In this document: in pieces, positions 46,065 to 54,995 of the stretch
How the letters are laid out: the number at the start of each line of letters is the position of its first letter
Position numbering within the stretch: the first letter of the stretch is position 1
DNA from: Legionella sp.
Lineage (GTDB): Bacteria > Pseudomonadota > Gammaproteobacteria > Legionellales > Legionellaceae
Assembly: GCA_017306715.1 (NCBI GenBank)
Contig: JAFKHV010000009.1
Location: forward strand, 1-64,000
Direction: 5' to 3'
DNA length: 64,000 nucleotides
Position numbers and translations under genes: made by a program
Notes under the pieces: generated by a model
Database searches by the model: none
What the model saw: the letters and a program-made list of their open reading frames with translations, nothing else
Told to the model about the DNA's origin: nothing

Positions 46065-48080
46065 ATGCTGAACAGCCAACAGATGGCAGCAGTAAAATAT
46101 ATCGATGGACCGCTCTTGGTTTTGGCTGGCGCAGGAAGCGGCAAAACACGCGTTATCACCCAAAAAATTGGCTACCTTATAAACGACTGCGGCTATCTCC
46201 CTACCTCCGTTTGTGCCGTTACGTTTACAAATAAGGCAGCCAATGAAATGCGTGAACGGGTAGCAGGCGTTCTTCCCGCCCCGCAACGTCGTGGTCTCAA
46301 AATCGCCACCTTTCATACGTTGGGCCTAACCATAATCAAACGTAATTTGGCCCAGTGCTCGCTGAAAAAGGGATTCTCCATTTTCGATAGTGAAGATGCG
46401 ATGCAAATCATTCGTGGTTTTCTCCCGGCAAACAAAGCGACTGACCGCGAAGTGGTTAGCAAAATTCAAAATCATATTTCACGTTGGAAAAATGATTTGC
46501 TCGCCCCAGATGACGTACTGCGACAAAAGTGTGATCTACCACTGTTTGAAGAGGCAGCAATGCTCTATCCCCGTTACGAGCAAGCGCTCAATGCCTATAA
46601 TGCCGTAGATTTTGATGACCTGATTCGGCTGCCCGTGGTGCTCTTAACTGACCATGCAGAAATTCGCGAACACTGGCAAAATAAAATACGTCATCTCTTA
46701 GTCGACGAATATCAAGATTCCAATACCAGTCAATATCTTCTGGTTAAATTGCTCACCGGAGTTCGCGCGCGTTTTACGGTCGTGGGGGATGATGATCAGT
46801 CTATTTATGCCTGGCGAGGTGCACGCCCGGAAAATTTACAGCAATTACAGTTAGATTATCCCCATTTAAAAATGATTAAACTAGAGCAAAATTACCGTTC
46901 CACGAATATCATTTTAAACGCGGCGAACCATTTGATTGCGCACAATCAGCATTTATTTGAAAAGAACTTATGGAGTGATCTTGGGCAAGGTGAATTGTTA
47001 CGTGTAATCCGGTGTAAAGACGAACAAGATGAGGCGGAGCAAGTTGTCACCGATTTGATTAGCCACAGGATGAGACAAGGAACCCAGTATGGTGAATATG
47101 CAATCCTTTATCGCGGCAATCATCAATCCCGAATCTTTGAAAAAGTTTTACGTCACTACGGTATTCCCTATCGTATCAGTGGGGGGCAGTCCTGGTTCGC
47201 AAAAACTGAGGTGAAAGATGCGTTTGCTTATCTCAAATTACTATGTAATGAAGCAGATGACGCGGCTTTTCTGCGAGTAATTAATACGCCAAAAAGAGGA
47301 ATTGGAGAAAGTAGCTTAGATGCCTTAGGGAAATATGCTCAGCGACGCGGGATAAATTTGTATATGGCCGCCGATCATTTAGCCTTATCTGAACATTTAG
47401 CGGATAAACCACGGCAGGCATTAAGCCAATTTAAACAATGGTTTGAAAAAATAAAATCACAACTCACGCAGGGTAGTAATCCTGTTGAGCATCTTAAGAC
47501 CCTGGTAGAAGAAAGTGGTTACGAAGCCCATGTTTACGAACAATGTGACACACCCGCGAAAGCACAAAAGAAAATGGATAATGTGTGGGAGTTGATTGAC
47601 TGGGTCGGTCGGCTCTTAGATAAAAAACCCGATAGTACACTTGCTGATATCATTAATAAACTAATCCTTATTGATATTCTTGAACAAGCTGATGATTTAC
47701 AACAAGATAAAGTACAGCTGCTCACCTTACATGCTGCTAAGGGGTTGGAATTCCCTTATGTGTACCTTGTTGGAATGGAGGAGGAATTGCTTCCGCATCG
47801 AGTCAGTATCGATGAGGAGCAGATTGAAGAGGAGCGACGATTAGCTTATGTAGGCATTACTCGTGCCCAAAAAGCACTCTGTTTTACTCTTGCCAATCAA
47901 CGTAAACGTGCGGGTGAACTTCAAGATTGTCTTCCGAGCCGTTTTTTAGAGGAGCTACCTGCGCAGTATCTCGAATGGTACGGCAAAAATGTGGCGCGCT
48001 GTGAGGAGCGCTCAAAAAATTTGGCGAAATCGCATTTGGCTGGGATAAAAAATCTATTGGGACAATTGACCCAAGAATAA
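46065..48080 (+). CDS. rep: ATP-dependent DNA helicase Rep (UvrD/Rep superfamily 1)
   Basis: 3'-5' helicase that aids replication fork progression. The 671 residues match E. coli Rep (673). Motif I is AGAGSGKT (21-28), motif Ia TFTNKAANEM, motif II VDEYQDSN, motif III GDDDQSIYAWRGA, motif IV LEQNYRS, motif V LHAAKGLEF and motif VI VGITRAQK. All helicase motifs look intact. The early part of the gene shows no SD stronger than GCGAGA. Confidence 0.96.
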   Translation: MLNSQQMAAVKYIDGPLLVLAGAGSGKTRVITQKIGYLINDCGYLPTSVCAVTFTNKAANEMRERVAGVLPAPQRRGLKIATFHTLGLTIIKRNLAQCSLKKGFSIFDSEDAMQIIRGFLPANKATDREVVSKIQNHISRWKNDLLAPDDVLRQKCDLPLFEEAAMLYPRYEQALNAYNAVDFDDLIRLPVVLLTDHAEIREHWQNKIRHLLVDEYQDSNTSQYLLVKLLTGVRARFTVVGDDDQSIYAWRGARPENLQQLQLDYPHLKMIKLEQNYRSTNIILNAANHLIAHNQHLFEKNLWSDLGQGELLRVIRCKDEQDEAEQVVTDLISHRMRQGTQYGEYAILYRGNHQSRIFEKVLRHYGIPYRISGGQSWFAKTEVKDAFAYLKLLCNEADDAAFLRVINTPKRGIGESSLDALGKYAQRRGINLYMAADHLALSEHLADKPRQALSQFKQWFEKIKSQLTQGSNPVEHLKTLVEESGYEAHVYEQCDTPAKAQKKMDNVWELIDWVGRLLDKKPDSTLADIINKLILIDILEQADDLQQDKVQLLTLHAAKGLEFPYVYLVGMEEELLPHRVSIDEEQIEEERRLAYVGITRAQKALCFTLANQRKRAGELQDCLPSRFLEELPAQYLEWYGKNVARCEERSKNLAKSHLAGIKNLLGQLTQE

Positions 48081-48108
48081 TAAATTGGTTATCTGCTTCA
48101 GTTAACCT

Positions 48109-48123
48109 CTCTATAATATAGAG
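48109..48123 (+). promoter_or_regulatory. Perfect palindrome overlapping a TATAAT -10 just before the MFS gene
   Basis: CTCTATA (48109-48115), a central A and TATAGAG (48117-48123) form a 15-nt palindrome containing TATAAT (48112-48117). It ends 3 nt before the ATG at 48127, so a transcript from this -10 would be almost leaderless. The arrangement suits a repressor operator. No convincing -35 is seen. Confidence 0.45.
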
Positions 48124-48126
48124 CCT

Positions 48127-49506
48127 ATGAAAAAAAATCTGATTTTATTGATTGTTTCTTTTGCGATGTTTATGGAGTCGATTGATACGACTATCCTAAA
48201 CACGGCAATTCCCATGATGGCTAAAAGTTTGCGCGTTAATCCTGTGGATTTAAAAATAGCTTTAATTAGTTATTTAGTAAGTCTGGCTATTTTTATTCCC
48301 ATCAGCGGCTGGATTGCTGATAAGTATGGAATCAAAAAAGTATTTACTGTAGCTTTAGGTATTTTTACATTAAGTTCCATCTGGTGTGGATTTACTCATA
48401 GTTTACCTGCTTTAATTTGTGCACGCATCATCCAAGGGCTGGGTGGTTCTTTAACTATGCCCGTAGGTAGATTAATCGTCTTACGTACCAGCCAGCGTCA
48501 TGAGTTGATTTCTAAAATGAATTTTGTGGTCATGGTTGCCTCGTTTGGTCTCATGCTGGGGCCACTTTTAGGCGGCGTTATCACGCAGCATTTCTCCTGG
48601 CGCTGGATTTTTTGGGTTAATGCACCATTTGGAATATTGGCTATTGTCCTCTCCGTAAAACTTTTACCCAAAATGCCGCCACGTTTCGTACCACCTTTAG
48701 ATAAAACAGGTTTTATTTTATTTGGTAGCGGTTTGGCGTTGCTTACTTTTGGCCTGTCGTTGTTAAGTGAGAGCGGGGTTAATCCCTTGCTCACCAGCCT
48801 CTTGATTATTTTTGCCTTATGCCTTCTTTTAATTTATGCTTTTCATTCGCGCGGAAAAACGCACCCCATACTAAAAGTTGAACTATTTAAAATTCGTACC
48901 TTTGGTATTTCAGTAATCAGTAACTTAATTACCCGCTTAAGTTTCGGTGGCACACCTTTCTTATTGCCTTTGATGTTGCAAACAAGCTTACATTATTCGG
49001 CGCAGCTTGCAGGAATACTCTTAACTCCTATTGCATTAGGTATTTTAATCGTGAAGCCTATATCCGTATATGTGTTGCGTTTTTTCGGTTACAAACGCCT
49101 GTTGTTATTAAATACGATGATGGTCAGTTTCATTTTGGGAGTATTTTGCTTTATTAATCAATCAACCCCATCGTTCATGATTGCCGTCATGACCTTAATG
49201 CTGGGTATCTTTATATCGATGCAATTTACCGCGATGAATTCACTGGCCTATGCTAATATTTCGGAAGAAGATGCCAGTGCCGCAACAAGCATTATGAGCA
49301 CCGCACAGCAATTGGCGCAAAGTTTTGGCGTAGCAGTATCTGCTTTGTTGTTAACGATTTATTCACCGACACATCAATTAACTATTGCTCTATTTCAAAA
49401 AACGTTTTTGACGCTTGCATTATTAACCCTCATATCAGCAAGTATTTTTTTCCTATTGAAGCCACACGATGGGCAAGAGCTCATCCATCCACCTCCTGAG
49501 TTTTAG
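48127..49506 (+). CDS. DHA2-family MFS multidrug exporter
   Basis: 459 residues with about 13-14 membrane helices. The opening FAMFMESIDTTILNTAIPMMA is the DHA2 motif D1 (L-D-x-T-x-x-N-x-A-x-P). Motif A appears as GWIADKYGIKKV and motif C as GLMLGPLLGGVI with WRWIFWVNAPFG. This matches EmrB/QacA and MdtD-like drug:H+ antiporters. No MFP (EmrA-like) partner lies beside it, so it probably works alone at the inner membrane. A palindrome over the promoter suggests repression. Confidence 0.92.
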   Translation: MKKNLILLIVSFAMFMESIDTTILNTAIPMMAKSLRVNPVDLKIALISYLVSLAIFIPISGWIADKYGIKKVFTVALGIFTLSSIWCGFTHSLPALICARIIQGLGGSLTMPVGRLIVLRTSQRHELISKMNFVVMVASFGLMLGPLLGGVITQHFSWRWIFWVNAPFGILAIVLSVKLLPKMPPRFVPPLDKTGFILFGSGLALLTFGLSLLSESGVNPLLTSLLIIFALCLLLIYAFHSRGKTHPILKVELFKIRTFGISVISNLITRLSFGGTPFLLPLMLQTSLHYSAQLAGILLTPIALGILIVKPISVYVLRFFGYKRLLLLNTMMVSFILGVFCFINQSTPSFMIAVMTLMLGIFISMQFTAMNSLAYANISEEDASAATSIMSTAQQLAQSFGVAVSALLLTIYSPTHQLTIALFQKTFLTLALLTLISASIFFLLKPHDGQELIHPPPEF

Positions 49507-49596
49507 AGCAGTTTTCTTTGTTTTTTCTCACATAAAAGAGGCATAAAAAAAAATTTAAAATAATTAATAAAAAAACAGCACAATTAATATAAATAA

Positions 49597-49605
49597 TGCT
49601 ACAAT
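49597..49605 (+). promoter_or_regulatory. Extended -10 promoter of the cold-shock gene
   Basis: TGC then TACAAT (49600-49605), 28 nt before the ATG. No good -35 is visible in the A-rich upstream DNA. Confidence 0.45.
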
Positions 49606-49633
49606 GGTATTGTATCAATTTAGGAAGTTTACA

Positions 49634-49840
49634 ATGTCAGAGAAAATACGCGGTACCGTTAAGTGGTTCAATGAGTCTAAAGGCTTTGGTTTTTTAGAGA
49701 GTGGTGGTCAAGATTACTTTGTACATTTCAGTGCAATTACAGGTAATGGTTTCAAAACACTGGCTGAAGGCGCAACAGTAATGTTCAAAGCAAGCACAAG
49801 CCAAAAAGGACCTCAAGCTGAAGAAGTTGAAGTCGTCTAA
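49634..49840 (+). CDS. Cold-shock-domain RNA chaperone (CspA family)
   Basis: 68 residues from ATG 49634 (TAGGAAG upstream; the extra 10 codons from 49604 look like leader). The single cold-shock OB fold has RNP1 KGFGFLE, RNP2 DYFVHFSAI, and the typical opening [12 protein letters not shown] and ending [10 protein letters not shown]. It binds single-stranded RNA/DNA and melts secondary structure. The leader is short, unlike the long thermosensing leader of E. coli cspA. A long hairpin with T-rich tail follows. Which Csp paralogue is not assignable. Confidence 0.94.
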   Translation: MSEKIRGTVKWFNESKGFGFLESGGQDYFVHFSAITGNGFKTLAEGATVMFKASTSQKGPQAEEVEVV

Positions 49841-49850
49841 ACTATTTTTT

Positions 49851-49908
49851 ACACCCTCTTTGGTTTTTAAAGTCGAGTATTTTAAAGCTAAAAAGGGTGT
49901 TTTATTTT
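49851..49908 (+). terminator. Terminator after the cold-shock gene
   Basis: ACACCCT (49851-49857) pairs with AGGGTGT (49894-49900), with additional A/T pairing inside (TTTAAAG repeats), and is followed by TTTATTTT. The loop is long but the T-rich tail fits. Confidence 0.6.
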
Positions 49909-49961
49909 AAATTTATATCTTCTCCTTTCCTTCTCAAAATCATAGTACAAGGAATGTTATT

Positions 49962-50513
49962 ATGGCAAAAAAGATTGCTCTTATAATTGGAAGCCTACGT
50001 AAAGATTCGATCAATCGTAAGGTTGCACATGCATTAATAGGTATGGCGCCCGCTGATTTAAGTTTGGAAATCGTAGAAATTGGTGATCTTCCTTTATACA
50101 ATCCCGATCTAGATGAACATAATATTCCTGAAAGCTGGACTAAATTCCGTCAAGCAATTGCCGCCTGTGATGGTGTTATCTTTATTACACCTGAATACAA
50201 TCGCTCAATCCCTGGCGCATTGAAGAATGCTATTGATGTGGGTTCCAGACCTTATGGCCACAGTGTGTGGAGCAAAAAACCCGGCGCAGTAATTAGTGTG
50301 TCTCCTGGTGCAATCGGGGGTTTTGGTGCGAATCAACACTTACGACAAACCTTCGTCTTCTTAGACATTCCGGTGTTGCAACAGCCTGAAGCTTATATTG
50401 GACAAGCTGCCAATTTATTTAATGAGCAGAATGAGCTGACCAATGAAAATACGCAAAAGTTTTTACAAACAATTCTAGATAGTTATAAAAACTGGCTGCA
50501 TAAAAACGCGTAA
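49962..50513 (+). CDS. NADPH-dependent FMN reductase family flavoprotein
   Basis: 183 residues with a flavodoxin-like fold. FMN phosphate loop GSLRKDSINRK (about 10-20), TPEYNRSIPGALKNAID (about 78-94), and the GAIGGFGANQHLR region are diagnostic of the ChrR/YieF/ArsH-like group. Members reduce FMN, quinones or chromate with NAD(P)H. AAGGA precedes the ATG. It is followed by ubiX on the other strand and then ribH and fni, all of which use or make flavins. Confidence 0.93.
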   Translation: MAKKIALIIGSLRKDSINRKVAHALIGMAPADLSLEIVEIGDLPLYNPDLDEHNIPESWTKFRQAIAACDGVIFITPEYNRSIPGALKNAIDVGSRPYGHSVWSKKPGAVISVSPGAIGGFGANQHLRQTFVFLDIPVLQQPEAYIGQAANLFNEQNELTNENTQKFLQTILDSYKNWLHKNA

Positions 50514-50605
50514 TTATTAACATTGATAACCAGCCACATACTAAATCACCTGAATAGTTTCGGTATAACTACCGGTAAAAAAAGTATGCGCAGCACTTTA
50601 TCTGA

Positions 50606-51199
50606 TTAATCTGTGGTTGAAACTTTGCTTGTTAAAGCCTGACCTTGCCAGCGCGGAATATCGGTAACCACGTCGAAAAGATCTAAAATTCTGCCCACAC
50701 TGTAATAGATAATGTCGTCGATGCTTTGCGGATTGGTATAGAATGCGGGCATCGCTGGGCAGATAATGCCTCCAAGTTGGGTTACAGTAACCATATTTTG
50801 CAGATGACCTAAATTTAAGGGTGACTCACGGGGCATTAAAACCAATTTGCGACGCTCTTTTAAAGTTACATCTGCTGCGCGACCGATGAGATTACTGCTC
50901 GTGCCGTGGGCAATCTCAGCCAAAGTTTTCATGGAACAAGGCGCGACAACCATGCCGAGGGTGCGAAATGAGCCACTTGCGATACTCGCACCTACATCGT
51001 TCCAGGGATGATAAACATCGGCTTGCTCCTTAAGCTCGTTTAGCGACAGTGTGGTCTCATGTACGCGCGTTAGTTGTGCGGATTTGCTCACGATTAAATG
51101 TGTTTCGATATTTGCAATCCGCAGCATTTCCAAGAGTTTTATACCATAAATAATTCCGGACGCACCACTGATACCCACGATAATACGATTTTTTGTCAT
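50606..51199 (-). CDS. ubiX: Flavin prenyltransferase UbiX
   Basis: Prenylates reduced FMN with dimethylallyl phosphate, producing the prFMN cofactor for the decarboxylase UbiD in ubiquinone synthesis. The 197 residues include GISGASGIIYG (about 9-19), the FMN/substrate segment VVAPCSMKTLAEIAHG, and the conserved LVLMPRESPLN and MPAFYTNP stretches. GGAGG lies 9 nt before the ATG. It is divergent from ribH, sharing a 192-nt intergenic region. Confidence 0.96.
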   Translation of the reverse strand: MTKNRIIVGISGASGIIYGIKLLEMLRIANIETHLIVSKSAQLTRVHETTLSLNELKEQADVYHPWNDVGASIASGSFRTLGMVVAPCSMKTLAEIAHGTSSNLIGRAADVTLKERRKLVLMPRESPLNLGHLQNMVTVTQLGGIICPAMPAFYTNPQSIDDIIYYSVGRILDLFDVVTDIPRWQGQALTSKVSTTD

Positions 51200-51263
51200 A
51201 GCCGCAAGCCTCCAATTTTTGAGAAGTACCTTGCGTAGTACCCCAAACTTGAGAAAAAAACGA

Positions 51264-51269
51264 TATAAT
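51264..51269 (+). promoter_or_regulatory. -10 element upstream of ribH
   Basis: A perfect TATAAT with no acceptable -35 (TTGAGA at 51249 is only 9 nt away). It would give a leader of about 115 nt. No FMN riboswitch core is seen in it. Confidence 0.35.
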
Positions 51270-51391
51270 TATCCCATAGAATAAAAAATTACGCACTCTT
51301 GGTCGCCACTTTGTTTAAATGAGTGGAAAAACAAGGGATAAAAAGGTAAATTGCCTGGTTGAGGGGCACACAATAAGCAAAGTGAGGAATA

Positions 51392-51877
51392 ATGCAAAAC
51401 ACAGCACTGACAACAGAAGATACATCCAGGGTTTCATCCTTCTCTGTTGCCATCATCGTGGGTGTGTTCAATAGAGAGATAACCCAGGCGTTACAGGAAG
51501 GGACGATTACGCAATTAAAAAATCGCGGCATTTGCGAGGAAGATATCATGATCCTTGAGGTGCCAGGGGCGGTAGAAATACCACTGGTAGCACAGCGTTT
51601 AGCAGCCTCAGGTAAAGCGGAAGTAATTATTGCTTTAGGTTCCGTAATTCGCGGCGATACCAGTCATTATGATTTAGTCTGTAATATCGCCAGTCAAGGC
51701 TGTTTGCAGGTATCTCTCAATTACTCCCTGCCGGTTATTTTTGGTCTTTTGACCACTGAAAATGAAGAACAGGCCTGGGATCGTCTGGGTGGTAAGTATG
51801 GTCACAAAGGAATAGAGTTGGCCAATGCGGCTATTCAGATGCATCAATTATTAAGTCAACCTCCATGTAAGGTATAA
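51392..51877 (+). CDS. ribH: 6,7-dimethyl-8-ribityllumazine synthase
   Basis: Condenses 5-amino-6-ribitylamino-uracil with 3,4-dihydroxybutanone phosphate, the penultimate riboflavin step. The 161 residues have the substrate motifs VPGAVEIP, LGSVIRGDTSHYD with the catalytic His, and FGLLTTENEEQAWDR. The usual R-G-G-T is here R-G-D-T. It is slightly N-terminally extended. TGAGGA precedes the ATG. It is 3 nt before fni, so the two are one transcription unit. It is not clustered with ribE (23574) or with ribB/ribA. Confidence 0.95.
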   Translation: MQNTALTTEDTSRVSSFSVAIIVGVFNREITQALQEGTITQLKNRGICEEDIMILEVPGAVEIPLVAQRLAASGKAEVIIALGSVIRGDTSHYDLVCNIASQGCLQVSLNYSLPVIFGLLTTENEEQAWDRLGGKYGHKGIELANAAIQMHQLLSQPPCKV

Positions 51878-51880
51878 TCC

Positions 51881-52909
51881 ATGACTGATGACCATCGCCA
51901 ATTTGAACGTCGCAAAGAAGATCACATTAAGCTGTCCTTAATGCCTGAAAACCAAACCCAGGATTTAGGTGCCTACGAACAAATAGCCTTGGTTCATGAG
52001 GCGATCCCGGATATCAATTTCAATGAAATTGATATTTCAACGCAACGTTTTGGCAAAGTCCAGGCGAAACCGTTTATCGTGAGTTCGATGACTGCAGGAC
52101 ATCAGCAGGCAAAATTTATTAATCGTCATTTGGTGGAAGCTTGTGCTCTCAGTGGCTGGGGTATGGGTGTTGGTTCACAACGCCGTGAGTTGCTTGATCC
52201 CGCAGCGGCATTTGAATGGACTGATTTAAGGCGTGATTTTCCCAAAGTGAGTTTGTACAGTAATTTAGGTATTGCCCAGGTGATTATTACGCCACTCGAT
52301 GACATACGTCGTTTGACCGATGCTTTAAATGCCGAGGCACTTATTATTCATTGCAACCCTTTACAAGAGTCTATCCAACCGGAGGGAACAACGGAATATA
52401 AAGGCTCGTGGCACGCACTGGAAATACTAGCAAAAAACATTCGTCTTCCCATAATTATTAAAGAGACCGGTTGTGGCTTTTCACGTGAAACCCTGGAGCG
52501 ATTAAAGAATATAGGTATTTCGGCGGTGGATATTGCAGGTTTAGGCGGTACTCATTGGGGGCGTATTGAGGGTCATCGTGCCGTTCATGATCCAATCCGA
52601 TTTACTACAGCGAGCACTTTTAAAAATTGGGGCATCCCGACACCTTTAGCGGTGAGAGAAGCGGCGCATCTGCATCCTAATTATGAAATTTGGGGTTCTG
52701 GTGGGGTACAAAATGGCTTAAATGCTGCAAAATTATTTGCATTAGGGGCCAGTACCGTAGGTTTTGCGAAACCCATTCTTGAGCCAGCATTAGTATCCGC
52801 AGAACAGGTGGTGGAAAAAATGCTGATTATAGAATACGAGCTTCGTGTTGCCATGTTCTGCACTGGAAGCGCGGTGCTAACGGATTTACGTCAAAAAGTT
52901 GCTGCCTGA
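51881..52909 (+). CDS. fni: Isopentenyl-diphosphate delta-isomerase, type 2 (FMN-dependent)
   Basis: Interconverts IPP and DMAPP using reduced FMN and Mg2+. The 342-residue TIM barrel begins with the family signature RRKEDHIKL. It has SSMTAGH, GMGVGSQR for FMN, HCNPLQESIQPEG with the catalytic Gln, KETGCGFS, and AGLGGTHWG. Type 2 enzymes usually go with the mevalonate pathway, which Legionella is known to have. Its DMAPP is upstream of the prenyl donor used by UbiX next door, a functional link I infer. Confidence 0.95.
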   Translation: MTDDHRQFERRKEDHIKLSLMPENQTQDLGAYEQIALVHEAIPDINFNEIDISTQRFGKVQAKPFIVSSMTAGHQQAKFINRHLVEACALSGWGMGVGSQRRELLDPAAAFEWTDLRRDFPKVSLYSNLGIAQVIITPLDDIRRLTDALNAEALIIHCNPLQESIQPEGTTEYKGSWHALEILAKNIRLPIIIKETGCGFSRETLERLKNIGISAVDIAGLGGTHWGRIEGHRAVHDPIRFTTASTFKNWGIPTPLAVREAAHLHPNYEIWGSGGVQNGLNAAKLFALGASTVGFAKPILEPALVSAEQVVEKMLIIEYELRVAMFCTGSAVLTDLRQKVAA

Positions 52910-52913
52910 GTAT

Positions 52914-53933
52914 TCAGGCAGGTTGTTCAAATAAGGGCTTAATCAAGGAACGCTCTTTGCGCCAAGCTAGCTGAAATAATATCAATAAAATTCCGAGCAG
53001 AAATCCAGAAGTGGCACCGACCATGAGCGTCAAACGCGGCTGAGGTAAAACAGGTACTACAGGTGTTTTTATGGCGCCATCAATATGAAAAACGATTGTT
53101 TTCTGCGCATCAATAGTTAGGTTCTGGTAGTACCGCACTTGTCCTTGAAGTTCACGAATTTTAGGTGTGTTTGCTCCATGTTTAAGTTGGGCGCGCAAAT
53201 TATCAATTTTAACCTCAATCCATGCCGGACCATCCTGTTGGGGCGTAAATGGGTCGTCCTCGTAGGCTTGTAAATCGCGTAACTGGTGCTCAAGGCTCTG
53301 TATTTGATCCCGTATTTTCTGTTGAGCAGTTGCTTGTTCCGCCGTGAGCTGATGCTCTAGGGTACTTATGAGCACCGCTTTTTGTTTGTTGATAATCTCG
53401 GATAGATTCTCAAACGTTTGCTGATTTAAAACGGTTAAAAAATTCTGAAGTTTGGTCACTAATTCCTGAGGGTTCTCGCCTCTTAAGGCAATGGTAAATT
53501 TCGCGAAGCGATCTGAAAATGATTTTTTACCCTCCACAATCATAAAATTGCGTAAAAATTGTCGATATAAGGCGATGGTTTCTGGGGTATTAAACTCTTC
53601 CTTTGTAAGCGGATGAGATAAATAAAACTGCTTGAAAAAAGCTTCTTTAGCCGCATCGGATAATAGAATGGTACTAAATGTTAGATAGACATCTTTTGCC
53701 GTAAAGGGTTTAAGAGGAGATAATCTGGCCCAAGAACGCCCAAGGTTTAATGGTGCAATATCCCCTTCGGTTGCCGCAGTAACGACCACGCTCGTTTCAT
53801 AAATTGGGGTGCTGTAGTGTATATACCCATATCCAACGACTAAACCAAAAAGAGTACTTAGGGTAATCACGCGCTTATTTTGCCAGACAAAATATAATAA
53901 ACTTAATGTACTGAATTTATTTTGTGAATTCAC
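52914..53933 (-). CDS. Wzz-like polysaccharide chain-length determinant
   Basis: 339 residues from GTG 53933 (AGAGG upstream). A TTG at 53996 would add 21 residues. The membrane helix VITLSTLFGLVVGYGYIHY near the N-terminus, a long periplasmic coiled-coil region (about 190-290, Gln/Glu/Leu-rich) and a final helix LTLMVGATSGFLLGILLILFQ preceded by PVVPVLPQP are the classical Wzz layout. It would set the length of polymer made by the Wzy-type enzyme, about 20 kb away on the chromosome. No tyrosine-kinase domain is attached. Convergent with fni. Confidence 0.85.
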   Translation of the reverse strand: MNSQNKFSTLSLLYFVWQNKRVITLSTLFGLVVGYGYIHYSTPIYETSVVVTAATEGDIAPLNLGRSWARLSPLKPFTAKDVYLTFSTILLSDAAKEAFFKQFYLSHPLTKEEFNTPETIALYRQFLRNFMIVEGKKSFSDRFAKFTIALRGENPQELVTKLQNFLTVLNQQTFENLSEIINKQKAVLISTLEHQLTAEQATAQQKIRDQIQSLEHQLRDLQAYEDDPFTPQQDGPAWIEVKIDNLRAQLKHGANTPKIRELQGQVRYYQNLTIDAQKTIVFHIDGAIKTPVVPVLPQPRLTLMVGATSGFLLGILLILFQLAWRKERSLIKPLFEQPA

Positions 53934-54071
53934 GTGCTCGTACCTCTCATCCTGATAATTGTGTCGATGGTAAAATAATACCTCGTGAATTGTCAAAAAA
54001 TAGCTTCATTATTCCTAAATAATACGCCCCTATGATATAAACGTTTTTTTAAATTATCGTAAGGTACCTTT

Positions 54072-54860
54072 ATGAGTCTTACTCTTGATGATCGCTTGAT
54101 ACTAATCACTGGCGCATCCAGCGGAATCGGTGAGGCCTGCGCGCGTTTATGCGCAGCGCAGGGTGCGCGTCTTATTCTGGCTGCACGACGCGTTGAGCGT
54201 CTCGAACTATTGGCTAAGGAATTAACTCACCTATATGGCAAGGAACACTTGGTTTTAAGATTAGATGTTCGCAATCATGAGGAGGTTCAGAAAACTTTTG
54301 CCGGCTTAAAAGCTGAATGGAGCGCCATTGACGTCCTGGTTAATAATGCAGGTTTGGCTCTTGATACGCTACCCTTGCAACAGGGACTAGAAGCACACTG
54401 GGATATCATGATTGACACCAATATTAAAGGTTTGTTGTATGTTACGCGCGCAGTGCTTCCTGGAATGCTTGAGCGTGAGCAGGGTCATATTGTCAATATT
54501 GGCTCTATAGCTGGATTGGAATATTATCCCAATGGAAACGTCTATGCCGCAACAAAACATGCGGTGCATGCCTTGTCAAAATCAATGCGACTGGATACCC
54601 TCGGGAGTAATATTCGCGTTACTGAAATCGCCCCCGGAGCAGTAGAGACTGAGTTTAGTGAAGTACGCTGGCAAGATAAAGAAAGAGCAAAAGCCTTTTA
54701 TCAAGACTTTAAGCCTTTGGAGGCTCATGATGTCGCCGATGCGATTTTATATTGTATCTGTTGTCCGCAACACGTAAATATTGAGCAATTAGTTATTATG
54801 TCAACAGTACAAGCGTCGGCGAATCATCTCGCCCGAACTATACCCATACTAAACGACTAG
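54072..54860 (+). CDS. Short-chain dehydrogenase/reductase (YdfG-like)
   Basis: 262 residues. NADP-binding GASSGIG (14-20), Asp in LRLDVRN, NNAG (about 92-95), Ser in IGSIAG and the catalytic Tyr/Lys pair in YAATKHAV are all present. PGAVETEF is typical of the YdfG group, which reduces 3-hydroxy acids and malonic semialdehyde. AAGG precedes the ATG. It is a single gene whose substrate is unknown. Confidence 0.93.
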   Translation: MSLTLDDRLILITGASSGIGEACARLCAAQGARLILAARRVERLELLAKELTHLYGKEHLVLRLDVRNHEEVQKTFAGLKAEWSAIDVLVNNAGLALDTLPLQQGLEAHWDIMIDTNIKGLLYVTRAVLPGMLEREQGHIVNIGSIAGLEYYPNGNVYAATKHAVHALSKSMRLDTLGSNIRVTEIAPGAVETEFSEVRWQDKERAKAFYQDFKPLEAHDVADAILYCICCPQHVNIEQLVIMSTVQASANHLARTIPILND

Positions 54861-54995
54861 CCTTGGTTGGTGTCATGTTTAAATGAACTCAACTTGCAAT
54901 TCATTAAAAGGTGATAATAACTAAGCTGAACCATCGATCACTTATCCAAGCTCAGAGGATATTTCGGTGGGAAAATTGGTTTTATCACCTTCAAT

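Noticed and set aside
45872..46159. Minus-strand 95-codon frame across the small gene and rep start
   Set aside because: Runs antisense to the 51-residue gene and to the Rep Walker A region, with no start signals.
51200..51391. FMN riboswitch before ribH
   Set aside because: No RFN core sequence; only a TATAAT and AT-rich DNA.
53934..53996. 21-residue N-terminal extension of the Wzz-like protein
   Set aside because: Begins with TTG lacking a ribosome site, and that TTGACA could itself be a -35 element; the GTG at 53933 has AGAGG upstream.
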